Of a DNA stretch of 64,000 nt, positions 22,454 to 34,786 are shown piece after piece. How positions within the stretch are numbered: the stretch's first letter is position 1; the number at the start of each line of letters is the position of its first letter. The position numbers and the translations under genes were made by a program. Source of the DNA: Pleurodeles waltl (lineage: Eukaryota > Chordata > Amphibia > Caudata > Salamandridae); assembly GCF_031143425.1 (NCBI RefSeq), contig NC_090444.1, forward strand, positions 1,353,466,323 through 1,353,530,322. Direction: 5' to 3'. The notes beneath the pieces were generated by a model. That model saw only the letters and a list, made by a program, of their open reading frames with translations, searched no databases and had not been told where the DNA came from.

Positions 22454-25400
22454 TGTTAGACCTTGCTTATTGATGTGGTCTCCCCTGTCATGTTTGCCTC
22501 TGCTTCCCATGTTGTGACTGCTTGCTGGACTCTGTTTTTGCTATTTTGTGATACTCTGGGCACTTTACCACTGCTGAACAGTGCTAAAGTGCAAGTGCTC
22601 CTGTGTAAACTGTATGTGTAGTTGGCTGTCCCTGATTGGCATATTTGATTTACTGGTAAGTCCCTAGTAAAGTGCACTAGAGGTGCCCAGGGCCTGTAAA
22701 TCAAATGCTACCAGTGGGCCTACAGCACTGGTTTGCCACCCATATGAATAGCCCTGTAAACGTGGTTTAGATCTGCCACTGCAGTGTTTGTGTGTGCAGT
22801 TTTAAACTGGGAATTCACACTGGCCAGTGTACCCACTTGCCAGGCCTAAACCTTCCCTTTTTCTACATGTAAGGCACCCGTAAGGTAGGCCCTCGGTAGC
22901 TCTGTGGGCAGGGTGCAGTGAATGTTAAAGGGGGGACATGTAATGGTGTGTTTTACATGTCCTAACAGTGAAATACTGCTAAACTCAGCATTTACTGTTG
23001 CAAGGCCTATCTCGCTCATAGGTTAACATGGGGGCTGCCCTTAAATGATACTTAAGCGCAGATTCCCTTTAGGGGCAGATAGAAATCTGGAGTTTGGTGT
23101 CTCTGAACTCGCCATTTAAAAATGCATCTTTTGGTAAAGTTGGTTTTTAAATTGTCAGTTTGAAATGCCACTTTTAGAAAGTGGGCATTTTCTTGCTTAA
23201 ACCATTCTGTGATTCTGCCTGTTTGTGGATTCACTTTCTGGGTCAGACTGACATTTGGGCTGGTGTGAATTCCCTCTATACAGTGAGACAAAGGGAGCTG
23301 GGGAGTAGCCTGCATATTGATGGGCCATCTGGGCTAGAGTGGAGGGAGGAGTAGTCACTTACACCTGAATGGGCTGTGCCTGCCCTCACACAATGCAGTC
23401 TCCAACCCCTTGGTGTGTGCCTGGAGCCTGGCCTGGGCAAGGCAGGATCTTATGAAGAACAGAGACTTTCCTTTGAAGTTTGCCAATTTTAAAGGCAGAA
23501 AGGAGTATAAGTATTGGACCCAAAACCCCTGAAAATTAGATTTCTTCAAGGATTCAAGAGGAACCTCTGCAAGAAGAGCTGAGGAGAAGTGCTGCCCCTG
23601 CGTGTGACTGTGCTTTGTTGGGCTATCCTGCAGTTGCTGCTTCTGCCTGTGAAAGGGAGCAAGGACTGGACTTTGTTGTGCATTCCTACTTGAGAAGAAT
23701 CTCCAAGGGCTTGAGTTGAGCTTTTCTCTTTTTATTGAAGGCTCAGGGCCATCAAAGACTTCTCTCTGCTATCTCCTGGACTCTCTGGTGGGACCCCTGC
23801 CCTACCAAGTGGTGGTCCATCCAGTCCTTGGGCCCTTGAAAGGTGAAGCTAGTGGAAATGGACTGAAATCCATGCAAGCACCATAGTGCGAGGAAATTTG
23901 CAATGTACCATCCACACCGTGGCTGATAAACGATGCACCGCAGGCATCGCAGCTGAAATGAACGGTCCACGTGCATTGCAGATGGAAGATTGATCTCCAA
24001 CACCCGCTAGCGGCTGCTGATAACCTCGCTGGGTGTGAAAACTCAACGCAAAGCCTGCCCGGACCTGAAGTGCCCATCTGGAAATTGATGCATTGCTCTC
24101 TTGCAAAGGAGGAAAACAACGCATTGCCGACCCAACCGGAGAAGGAAACAATGCACGTCCTCGCTTGTGAGTAAGGAATCGAAGCATCACTGACTTTTCC
24201 GAAGCACGCTCACCCATGCAGCTTTATTTTTGATGCAAACCAGGTACTTTTGTGTAACAACACCATTCTCACTGTCTTCTAAGGATTAAGACTATTGTTA
24301 TTTTTAAATTCATATCTTGACTTGTGTATGTTGGATTTTTGTCGTTTTGTTTGATTTAGATAAATATTACCTATTTTTCTAAACTGCTGTGGTGTCCATT
24401 TTGTAGTGTTTTCACTGTATTACTGTGTGTGTTGGTACAAATACTTTAAACATTACTTCTGAGTTCAGCCTGTCCGTTCGTGCAAAGCTAACAAGAGGGT
24501 GAATTGGGGTTACTGTAGGACGCTGGCCTGGTTTGTAGTGGGTACCTACAGTACTAACACCTTATACCAGGTATAGTTATCCCTTATTATTGAACTGTAG
24601 GCAGTATCTAGAAGCCAGGCTGTCTAGAGCTAGCTGTAGCTGGGCATCCAAGGCTTAGCTAGGAGACATGCAAACCTCATGCAATACCACTGTAGTCACA
24701 CAGTACTCACACACATAAAAGAAAATACTCAGTGTAACAAAAATAAAGGTACTTTATTTTGGTGACACAAATGCCAAAAATACCATAGAGACTATGGGCC
24801 AGATGTAGCAAAGGGTTTTTCCCATTCTGTGTCAATGGGAAAATGTGTTCGCACATATGGCCCTATATACCTTTAGGAGGTAAATAATACACAAATTATA
24901 TACACTAGTATGCAGAAATAGGTGTAAAAACTGTTGGAAAACAGTGCAATTAGAGAAAATCACAATAGTTAGAAATGGGCCTAGTGGGAACAAAAAACAT
25001 ATACTAAGAAAGTGAAATGAGAATGTTGGTTTCCCACCTAGGCAAGTGTACTGTGTAGAGGGGCAATGGGAGTATTAGAAAACACCAAAGGTAAGTAATA
25101 GAAACCACCCCAGAGCCCAGGAAAGCAGGAGTAAAACACTGAAATTTTTCCTAGAACACAAAAGAACACGAGAAAGAAGATAATACAAGAACCTGAAGAG
25201 ACTGCAAGACAGTGGATTCCTGGACCTGAAGACCTGTGGAAGAAGAGGACCAAGTCCAAGAAGCACAGAAGAGTCCAGGTGGAACAGGAGCCTATGCTAA
25301 CCCAGATGAAGGTGCAAAAGAAGAACCACCGGTGAAGAACAACATTCAGTACTGCACCCAGGAAGACAGATGTGGGTTCCTGGTTGGTGCAGATGATGTC

Positions 25401-27537
25401 CCACGCTGGATGGAAGATTGCAGACTGGTATGTGTTGCTGGATTCTGCCAACAAGCCTTGGCACACACAAAGCTCGCGGTTAGTGGAAAATGGAGCTGCC
25501 CGGGACAAGGGAGGACCAGGTGGACTCTACCCAGGAGGTGGAGTCAGAGGGGGCTCTCAGCAACTCAGAGAGCCCACAGAAAACCAGACAGCACGCACAG
25601 GAGTCCCACAGCACTGGGACAAGGAAGGTCCAAAAGGATGTCCATGCAGCACTACAACAAAGGGTCCCATGCCACCGGAGAACCACGCAGGAGGCTGTGC
25701 GTCACAGGATAGAGTGCTGGGGACCGGAGCTGCATGGTGGATGAAGAACTTCTTGGAAGGACGCCAACGAGCCTTGGGAACTGCAAAACACGCAGTGCAT
25801 GGGGGTAGTTTCTTGCATGGGGAGGCAGACTCTTACCTCCACCAAAGTTGGACAATAGGACGCCAGGACCGTCGGGACCACTTCAGTCCACCCCCCATGA
25901 TACTGGATTCACGTAACTCATTAGGAGGGAGGACGCACGCTGCCGGTCGTGGATGCAGAGAGGTGCCTGCTGAAGCAGGGGAGTGACCCCCTCACTCCAA
26001 GGCAGATTCCTTCATTCTTCTGGTGCAGGCTAAAGACAGGCTGTCCTCTGAGGATGCACGACAGGGAAATAGTTGCAGTTGCTGGTAGGAGCTGAAGCTA
26101 CAATGTTGCAGAAGTCATCTTTGCTTCTTGGTTGCGGTTTGTTGAGTTCCAGTAGGGTCCAGATACAGTTTCTTTGGTGAGAAGGTGAGGTTAAAAGATT
26201 CAGAGGATTCCTGCTGGAGTCCTGCAATCCGAATCTGCAGAACCACCCAAAAGAGAGACCCTAAATAGCCAGCCCTGAAAGGGGGATTAGTCACCTAAAC
26301 AGGTAAGCACCTATCAGGGGAGGGCCCTGACGTCACCTGCTGGCACTGGCCACTCAGAAGCTCCCAGAGTTCCCTGTCAACTTGGAATCCAAGATGGCAA
26401 AACCCAGGGACCCTCTAGAGGAGCTCTGAGCACCACCCCGGGGTGGTGATGGACAGGGAAGTGGCCACTTCTTTTTATTTTGTCCAGTTTCATGCCAGAG
26501 CAGGGACTAGGAGCAGACTGGATTATGCAATGAGGGCACCAAATGTACCTTTCAAAGCATTTCCAGTGGCTTGGGGAGGCTACCCCTCCCAAGCCTGTAA
26601 CACCTATTTCCAGAGGGAGAGGGTGTAACATCCCTCTCTCAAAGGCAATCCTTTGTTCTATCCCCTTGGATTGAGCTTCTCAAGCAACCGGAGGGCAGAA
26701 ACCTGTATGAGAGGTGGCAGCAGCTGGGGTTGCCTGGAAAACCTCAGAAGGTTGAAATTGCAATACTAGGGGTCTCTAAGTAGCCCCCAGAGTGCATGGA
26801 ATCATACAACCAATGCTTGCAAAAGCCTTGAGGTATGATTCCAACATGTCTGATACCAAACATGCCTATGTTCGCAGCTACCATTATGTAGCTGGACATA
26901 GGTTGTGACCTATGTCCAGTACACATTTAAAATGGGGTGCCCGCACTCACGAAGTCCAGGAAAATTATCCTGGAGTTTGTCAGACCACCTCTGCTATTGA
27001 AGGGGTGCCCTCACACACAGGTACTTTGCACCCTGCCCTCAGGGCTGGAGGGCCTGCTATAGGGGTGACTTATAAATGACCTGGTGCTGTGTAAATGGCA
27101 GTGAAAGGGTGCAGGCACCTTTTCACACAGGCTGCAATGGTAGTCCAATAGAAGCCTTTGCATAGGCTCCCTATGGGTGGTAAAAGACATGCTGCAGCCC
27201 ATAGGGATACCCAATGCCCTGGGTACCGAGGTGCCATATACTAGAGACTTATAAGGGGACACCAATATGCCAATTTTGGGTGAAATACTGGGTTACTAGT
27301 ATGCAGTGACAATATTTAGAGGAGAGAGAGCATAATCAAGGGGGTCCTGGTTAGCAGGATCCCAGTGAACACAGTCAAGCACACTGACATCAGGCAGAAA
27401 ATGGGGGTAGCCATGGCAAAAAGAGGGTACTTTCCTACAGTAACCCAGGTGTGTTTCTCCTTTAGCTTGACTAGAGTGAGGGTCCCTGCTTGGACTGAGC
27501 GCAAATTGACTGGCAACCAGAGACCCCATTTCTAACA
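22454..27537 (+). repeat. Family A LTR-like repeat, copy 4
   Basis: It begins TGTTAGACCTTG and ends CCCCATTTCTAACA. TGTAT (22,449-22,453) and TGTAA (27,538-27,542) form a near-perfect TSD in L1 sequence. The reverse-oriented family B copy 2 (24,514-27,439) splits it, leaving about 2.15 kb. The block around 23,870-24,170 corresponds to the CpG-rich part of copy 1, but most CpG sites have become TG or CA. No coding frame is conserved. Confidence 0.82.
24514..27439 (-). repeat. Family B LTR-like repeat, copy 2 (2,926 bp)
   Basis: On the plus strand it reads TGTAGGACGC...TTTCCTACA and is the reverse complement of the family B copy at 7,267. Shared marks include the AATAAA-containing segment near 24,745 and the CCCTCTCCCTCTGGAAATAG block near 26,610. 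GTTAC (24,509-24,513) and GTAAC (27,440-27,444) form a near-perfect TSD inside family A copy 4. The medium-length frames at 25,236-25,986 are not conserved in the other copy and are not treated as genes. Confidence 0.85.
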
Positions 27538-27542
27538 TGTAA

Positions 27543-28224
27543 TCATCAGGGACACATTGGATGGTGCTCCAGTAGTACTGGATTGTGTATATGCACCAGA
27601 TGCAGAGCAAGATGCCTTTTTAGTACTCTCATCAACGGTCCTCACAGACTGGGCTCACTATTAATGGGTTTTAGGTAGGGACTTTAATGCAGTTTTATAC
27701 ATCACCTTGAATCCCTCTCACCCTCCTCTCATGGTACAGGCACTGTCAATTGTGTCAGAGCTTTACAACAATGGGTTCAGGGTTGACCCCAATCTGATGT
27801 CTGGTGTGGCCGCAACATTGGTATGGCTGAATACTCATTCTATTCACCCCCACATAACCTGCAGACATACCTTGACAGAATTCTGTGCACCACCTCTCTA
27901 CAGAAAAATATTGCTCACACTTCTTACCAATTGTCAAACCTTGGTAAGACGCTATCAGATCATAATCCCTCAGTGATCATAATGTTGTGAGGTTGAGAAC
28001 CAGCTCCCATTCCTACTTGGCACATGCAGCCTCAGGTCATGGAGGATGCAGTGTTCCGTGATAGTATGGCCAGTGCGATTGATACTTACTTTGCCGAAAA
28101 TGCTAACACCGCCTTCTCCCCATTTGTTGAACAGGAGGCCTTCAAGGTTGTGATTCATGGAGTATCCATTAACATAATGGCAGGTGCTTGCAAATCAGTC
28201 CTTCATGATGTTATTCATGCTGAG
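27543..28224 (+). pseudogene. L1-like ORF2 fragment: endonuclease C-terminal part
   Basis: Read in one frame with stops, this piece contains core motifs of the APE-type endonuclease. GTLDGAPVVLDCVYAPDAEQ is followed by a GRDFN motif (usual form GGDFN, near 27,680) and later TLSDHNPSVI (near 27,950), which holds the catalytic SDH. A TAA interrupts it just before the DFN motif. The region after SDH (AIDTYFAENA, FVEQEAFKVVIHG) resembles the segment between endonuclease and RT in L1. It ends at family A copy 5. With 21,987-22,253 it covers most of one endonuclease domain. Confidence 0.75.
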
Positions 28225-30458
28225 TGTTAGACCTGACAGCCTTAGGGTGGTCACCCCTAACTTTTTGCCTACCTCCCTCCACTTTTTAGATACTGTTTTT
28301 GCTGGTTTTAAGACTCTGCACACTTTACCACCACTAACCAGTGCTAAGGTGCATATGCTCTCTCTCTTTAAACATGGTAACATTGGATCATACCCAATTG
28401 GATCATTTAATTGACTTATAAGTCCCTAGTAAAGTGCACTATATGTGCCCAGGACCTGTAGATTAAATGCTACTAGTGGTCCTGCAGCACTGATTGTGCC
28501 ACCCACTTAAGTAGCTCTTTAACCTTGTCTAATGCCTGCCATTGCAAGGCCTGTGTGTGCAGTTTCACTGCCAGTTTGACTTGGCATTTAAAAGTACTTG
28601 CCAAGCCCCAAAATTCCTCTTTTTCTACATAAAAGTCACATCTAAGGTATGCCCTAGGTAACCCATAGGCCAGGGTGCTGTGTAGGCAAAAGGCAGGACA
28701 TGTACCTGTGTAGTTTACATGTCTGGTAGTATAAACCTCCTAAATTTGTTTTTTACACTGCTGTGAGACCTGCTCCCTTCATAGGCTAACATTGGGGCTG
28801 CCTTCAGATATTGTTTGAGTGGTAGCTGCAAATCTGAAAGAGGTAGGAAGGCCATATTTAGTATGGCCAGAATGGTGATACAAAATCCTGCTGACTGGTG
28901 AAGTTGGATTTAATATTACTATTTTAGAAATGTCACTTTTAGAAAGTGAGCATTTCTCTGCACTTAAATCCTTCTGTACCTTACAATCCACATCTGGCAG
29001 GGTTTAGTTGACAGCTCCCTTGTGCATTCACTCAGACACACCCCAAACACAGGATACTAAGCCTTGCTTGCATACCTCTGCATTTTGAATGGGTTTTCCT
29101 GGGCTGGGAGCATGGAAGGCCAGACACTTGAAAAGGACTGCAGCCTGGCCTCACACAAAGGACTGCCACACCCCCTACTGGGACCCCTGCAGAGAGGATT
29201 GAGCTGAAAGGGGACCTTGTTCACTTCTAAGCCCCTCTTTGAAATCTCCCCACTTCAAAGGTACATTTGGGTATTTAAACAGGGCCTCTGCCCGTACCAA
29301 CACAGACACTTCTGAGGTAGAGACTCTATCTGACAAGACACTTCCTGGAGAAGAGAACCTGAACCAGATCTTGCATCCTGCCAAGAAGAACTGCCTGGCT
29401 GCCCAAAGGAATCACCTGTTTGCTTTCTGTGAAGGACTGCTGCCTTGCTGTCGCCCTGCTGCCTTGTTGCTCTCTGGCTGTGGTGAGAAGTTCTCTCCAA
29501 GGGCTTCGATATAGCTTGCATCCTGGTCCCTGAAGTCTCAGGCCCAAAAAGACTTCACCTCTACAAGAAGGACTTATTGTGCAGCGGAAATCGACGCACA
29601 GCCTGCCTGAAATGATGCACAGCCTGCACTGCAGTGAAAAATTCACTGCACGCCGAACGGGAACAACGCAGCCCGACTTCGCAACGAGAAGATCGATGCA
29701 GCACCAGCATAGCGACTGGAAGTTCGACACACAGCCCACTGGATCGCTGCATAGCTGAGCCGGAACGATGCAGCCTGACTTCCAGAGAGGAATCAACGCA
29801 GCACCTGTCGTGCGGTAGAAATTTCCACACAACGGCCACCGGATCGACGCAGCCCCTGTGACTTCGTCCTGTCAGCGCGGAAATCCACGCATCGTTCCCG
29901 GGGCGTCCAAAAACCCCGCAACCTGAAGAGGATCCACGACTGAGTGCCGGAAATCAACGCTATCCTTGCATGAAAACGAAACAACTCATTGCCGTGTGTA
30001 ACCTGAGAAATCGACGCACACGTCCTTGTTTTCCACGCATCTCCTCCTCTGCGGTTCTTTGCGGAGACTTTGAATGCGAACCAGGTACTTTGTGCTTGAG
30101 AGAGACATTTGTTGCTTTTTATAGACTAAAGACACTTTACATCACTGTAACAGTGATATCTCAACATATACTTATTGCATTTTAATCGTTTTGATCTGCA
30201 TCTTATCAGACAAATATTATATATTCTTCTAAACACTGTGTGGTGTATTTTTGTGGTGTTATACTGTATTATTGAATGGTTTATTGCACAAATACATTAC
30301 ACATTGCCTATTAAGTTAAGCCTGACTGCTCAGTGCCAAGCTACCAGAGGGCAGGCACAGGATAATGTGGATTGTGTGTGACTTACCCTGACTAGAGTGA
30401 GCGTCCTTGCTTGGACAGGGGGTAACTTGACTGCCAACCAAATACCCCATTTCTAACA
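28225..30458 (+). repeat. Family A LTR-like repeat, copy 5 (2,234 bp, uninterrupted)
   Basis: This is the only uninterrupted full-length copy in the window, from TGTTAGACCTGACAG to ATTTCTAACA. It is flanked by CTGAG (28,220-28,224) and TTGAG (30,459-30,463), and inserted in the L1-like ORF2. The terminal inverted repeat is TGTTAG/CTAACA. Bases from 29,983 onwards also belong to the 1,619-bp tandem duplication. Its frames (for example near 29,326-29,832) lack recognisable domains. Confidence 0.85.
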
Positions 30459-30621
30459 TTGAGGATAGCTTGGATCTTTTGTAACAGGCTGCAGCAGGCA
30501 ATGAAGACTTTGCTTCACAGTTACAAGAAGCAAGGAGCAATTATGCTGTACTTCTGGAACATATGTGTAAGAAGTGGCCCACATCCAGGAACTCCAACTT
30601 GGTATGCTATTCCAGCGCTAA
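30459..30621 (+). pseudogene. L1-like ORF2 fragment after the endonuclease (also at 32,078-32,240)
   Basis: This short piece lies between the end of family A copy 5 and the Harbinger insertion. In one frame it gives helical text with one stop (QAAAGNEDFASQLQEARSN), plausible for the linker before the L1 reverse transcriptase. The identical duplicate is at 32,078-32,240. No RT domain of this L1 was found to the right of the Harbinger element. Confidence 0.5.
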
Positions 30622-31210
30622 GACCCTCATCACAACCCTGGCGGTAAAGTCCACTGACCGACGTGCGGACGGCCGCCAACATACCGTGACCACGGCAGAA
30701 ATCCGCTATGGGTATTATGACTTAGACTTAGAAATCCACTATACAGACACCCACACAAGTCTGCCACACCAAAGGTCAGTGATAAATTGGCGGTACCCAA
30801 AACCCACACCATTACACCAACAGGAATACGCCCACATTATCACGACCCACGAATCAACGCACCGGTCATTCAACCGCGGTAAACCATTGGCGGTACACAC
30901 CCTCGCGCTCAAAATACACACACACCTGCAAAACTCCACCACATTGGACAATTCAAAATACACACACCTGATACACATAAACACACCACACCCACACAAC
31001 CAATCCAATATAAAACACACACGAACATTACCCTCAACCCATTACACTGAAAAAGTTTGAAGAAGCAGAGAGAGAGAAAAGCAAAGACAACTCCAGCATC
31101 AAGAGGCACACAACACCATCACTCATACACCATCCACGCACATCACACACCCTGACACATCACCCACACATCACATCAATCATCACCTCACACATCACTC
31201 ACACCACATC

Positions 31211-31549
31211 ATGGCACCTCAAAGACACCCCAGGTTTTCTGAGGAGGAGCTCAGGGTCATGGTGGAGGAAATCATCCGGGTAGAGCCACAGCTATTCAGG
31301 TCACAGGTGCAGCAGACCTCCATTGCCTGGAAGATTGAGCCATGGTGGAGGACTGTCGACAGGGTCAACGCAGTGGGGCAACACCACAGAACACGGGATG
31401 ACATCAGGAAGAGGTAGAACGACCTACCGGGGAAGGTACGTTTCGTGGTATCCAGACACCAGGTAGCCGTACAACAACATGGGAGGAGCAAGTCTTGGCG
31501 ATCATGCATCCTGAGGGCCTCACAGCAGTAGCAGGAGGACTGGACTCTG
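31211..31549 (+). pseudogene. Duplicated exon 1 of the SANT/Myb-like gene
   Basis: This is an exact second copy of 32,830-33,168, created by the tandem duplication. The ATG, the SANT-like segment, the TAG after RKR and the GTAAGG donor are all repeated. The rest of the gene does not follow, because family A sequence resumes at 31,602. Confidence 0.85.
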
Positions 31550-32829
31550 GTAAGGCAAATCTTTACTACTATATCCCCCACCCTACCTGGATGACATCAC
31601 TAACTCATTGCCGTGTGTAACCTGAGAAATCGACGCACACGTCCTTGTTTTCCACGCATCTCCTCCTCTGCGGTTCTTTGCGGAGACTTTGAATGCGAAC
31701 CAGGTACTTTGTGCTTGAGAGAGACATTTGTTGCTTTTTATAGACTAAAGACACTTTACATCACTGTAACAGTGATATCTCAACATATACTTATTGCATT
31801 TTAATCGTTTTGATCTGCATCTTATCAGACAAATATTATATATTCTTCTAAACACTGTGTGGTGTATTTTTGTGGTGTTATACTGTATTATTGAATGGTT
31901 TATTGCACAAATACATTACACATTGCCTATTAAGTTAAGCCTGACTGCTCAGTGCCAAGCTACCAGAGGGCAGGCACAGGATAATGTGGATTGTGTGTGA
32001 CTTACCCTGACTAGAGTGAGCGTCCTTGCTTGGACAGGGGGTAACTTGACTGCCAACCAAATACCCCATTTCTAACATTGAGGATAGCTTGGATCTTTTG
32101 TAACAGGCTGCAGCAGGCAATGAAGACTTTGCTTCACAGTTACAAGAAGCAAGGAGCAATTATGCTGTACTTCTGGAACATATGTGTAAGAAGTGGCCCA
32201 CATCCAGGAACTCCAACTTGGTATGCTATTCCAGCGCTAAGACCCTCATCACAACCCTGGCGGTAAAGTCCACTGACCGACGTGCGGACGGCCGCCAACA
32301 TACCGTGACCACGGCAGAAATCCGCTATGGGTATTATGACTTAGACTTAGAAATCCACTATACAGACACCCACACAAGTCTGCCACACCAAAGGTCAGTG
32401 ATAAATTGGCGGTACCCAAAACCCACACCATTACACCAACAGGAATACGCCCACATTATCACGACCCACGAATCAACGCACCGGTCATTCAACCGCGGTA
32501 AACCATTGGCGGTACACACCCTCGCGCTCAAAATACACACACACCTGCAAAACTCCACCACATTGGACAATTCAAAATACACACACCTGATACACATAAA
32601 CACACCACACCCACACAACCAATCCAATATAAAACACACACGAACATTACCCTCAACCCATTACACTGAAAAAGTTTGAAGAAGCAGAGAGAGAGAAAAG
32701 CAAAGACAACTCCAGCATCAAGAGGCACACAACACCATCACTCATACACCATCCACGCACATCACACACCCTGACACATCACCCACACATCACATCAATC
32801 ATCACCTCACACATCACTCACACCACATC

Positions 32830-34308
32830 ATGGCACCTCAAAGACACCCCAGGTTTTCTGAGGAGGAGCTCAGGGTCATGGTGGAGGAAATCATCCGGGT
32901 AGAGCCACAGCTATTCAGGTCACAGGTGCAGCAGACCTCCATTGCCTGGAAGATTGAGCCATGGTGGAGGACTGTCGACAGGGTCAACGCAGTGGGGCAA
33001 CACCACAGAACACGGGATGACATCAGGAAGAGGTAGAACGACCTACCGGGGAAGGTACGTTTCGTGGTATCCAGACACCAGGTAGCCGTACAACAACATG
33101 GGAGGAGCAAGTCTTGGCGATCATGCATCCTGAGGGCCTCACAGCAGTAGCAGGAGGACTGGACTCTGGTAAGGCAAATCTTTACTACTATATCCCCCAC
33201 CCTACCTGGATGACATCACTAACTCCTACCCTCACACCCATCACTCCACCACCTCACATATACCCCACTATCACAACCCACCCATCCCAATACCAAGCCC
33301 TGCATGCAACAACAATGCATCGACACCCATCACCAAAGCATGTCCAAGGGAGAGACTCACCTAGGGCACACAATCACCACTCACACAAGGGCCAACAAGG
33401 CGATATTGCAAGCACAGTAGTAGAGGGAAACACAACAATTGCACAAAATAGCACACAGAGATAAAATAACAATGCATTTACACCCCAACAGGATTCCTAC
33501 ACAACGTCACCGGACAGGAGCTGCCAGCCATATCAAGTCCCCCCACAGAAGATGCCCACAGTGACAACAGCAGCTCAGCACGCTTGGATCAAGATGACCA
33601 GCCCGGCCCATCAGGGACCTCTGGACAGTTGGTTCCCCTGCCACAGTCCCAAACCACCACAGAACCTCCCCCTCAGGAAACACCACCACAGCACCCACCC
33701 AGCAGGCCCATGCCACTGTCCCCAGGACACGTCAATCAGCAGTGTGTCCACCACTACAGGGACCCCAGGCAGCTCCACAAACACAGGACAATCAGGGACC
33801 TGGGGTCGGTGGCAGTGGGCACACGGTTCAGGGGACAGAGGCACAGGGTAACAGGGAAGCTGGGAGGCCTGCTGTGCGACAGGGGGAGGTCAGGCCCAGG
33901 GAACCGACCCTCCACGAGGCACTATCAAACATCATGGGAGCATACCACCGTTCCCAGGAGACCATGGGCATGGTACTGGCCAAGTTTCAGGAGACCCAGT
34001 GGCTGCAGGAGGGACAGATCAGGGAGGACTTGAAGTCCATTAATACCACCCTGGTCACCATTGCAGGGGTACTGGCAGACAAGGCCAACACCATGAGGGA
34101 GACAGTGGCATACCACCGGGCCTCTGACACCAGCCCGAACGATGAACAGCCTTCCACATCCGCCGGTGCTAGTGGGCAGGAGGTCCTGCCACAGGACCAA
34201 CAGGCCACCAGCACCCCACCCCCTGCAGAAGGAGAACCACCACACAAACGGTCCCTGCGATCCAGGCAGAAGACAGAGAACATTGCCAAGACCCCCACCA
34301 GGAAATAA
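32830..34308 (+). pseudogene. Harbinger accessory SANT/Myb-like protein 1, two exons
   Basis: Exon 1 (32,830-33,168) starts at ATG (MAPQRHPRF). It encodes a SANT/Myb-like DNA-binding segment (SEEELRVMVEEIIRV, then the WKIEPWWRTVDRVN region), of the type paired with Harbinger transposases and related to NAIF1. A GTAAGG donor follows at 33,169, and an acceptor (CAACAG) precedes exon 2 at 33,492. Exon 2 encodes a proline- and serine-rich linker, a helical segment (ALSNIMGAYHRSQETMGMVL) and a basic tail (KRSLRSRQKTEN) that could be a nuclear signal. A TAG at 33,034, a frame change late in exon 1 and another near 33,710-33,745 inactivate it. Exon limits are inferred from splice-site consensus and frame. 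Confidence 0.78.
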
Positions 34309-34786
34309 GACTCTCCTGATTGTCACCCTTCTGTCCCACTCTGTCACCCTGTCCACCTTGAACTGACATTGCTCCACTTCCTATGCCCCACTGGACAATG
34401 CACCTGTGATACTGAGAGACTCGACTCTACTGTGGACCTTCCTCCACCATCAACCCAGCCCCTTCCACATATCCCTATACACATTAGCCCATAAATAAAT
34501 ACCCTTGAATCACAAACCAATCTGGAGTCAGTCTGTACTTTCACAAATGTATAATTACAACTTCTTCCACAAATATCAATGCAAATGTTCATTTGCACAT
34601 ACCAATGTATGACAGTTGTTGGGCAGCAGTAAACATAGTAGAAGGCAGAATGAGATACCCAGATCTGTGAAATGGAAAGCCAAAGTGAACTGTCAGTGTC
34701 CATACACAGAGGTTAAGAGGCTGACTTGTGCAATGTCCTACAGTAGTCAGATATGAGATGAGCAGTGCCAGTGTCTTACCTGTGTC

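Larger units (their letters stand above)
29983..33225 (+). repeat. Tandem duplication, unit 1,619 bp
   Basis: Bases 29,983-31,601 are repeated at 31,602-33,220 with a constant offset of 1,619. I found no difference in the stretches compared, and frames in several phases translate identically. The five bases AACTC stand at both starts and at the end (29,983, 31,602 and 33,221), so the junction has microhomology. The unit joins the end of family A copy 5, a piece of L1 ORF2 and the left 980 bp of the Harbinger element, so the duplication is younger than all three insertions. An assembly artefact would look the same. Confidence 0.95.

Noticed and set aside
25236..25986. Frames of 158 and 204 codons
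   Set aside because: They lie inside family B copy 2, overlap each other and are not conserved in the other family B copy.
30860..31210. CA-rich stretch considered as a microsatellite
   Set aside because: Interrupted CA text typical of Harbinger sub-terminal sequence. No regular unit.
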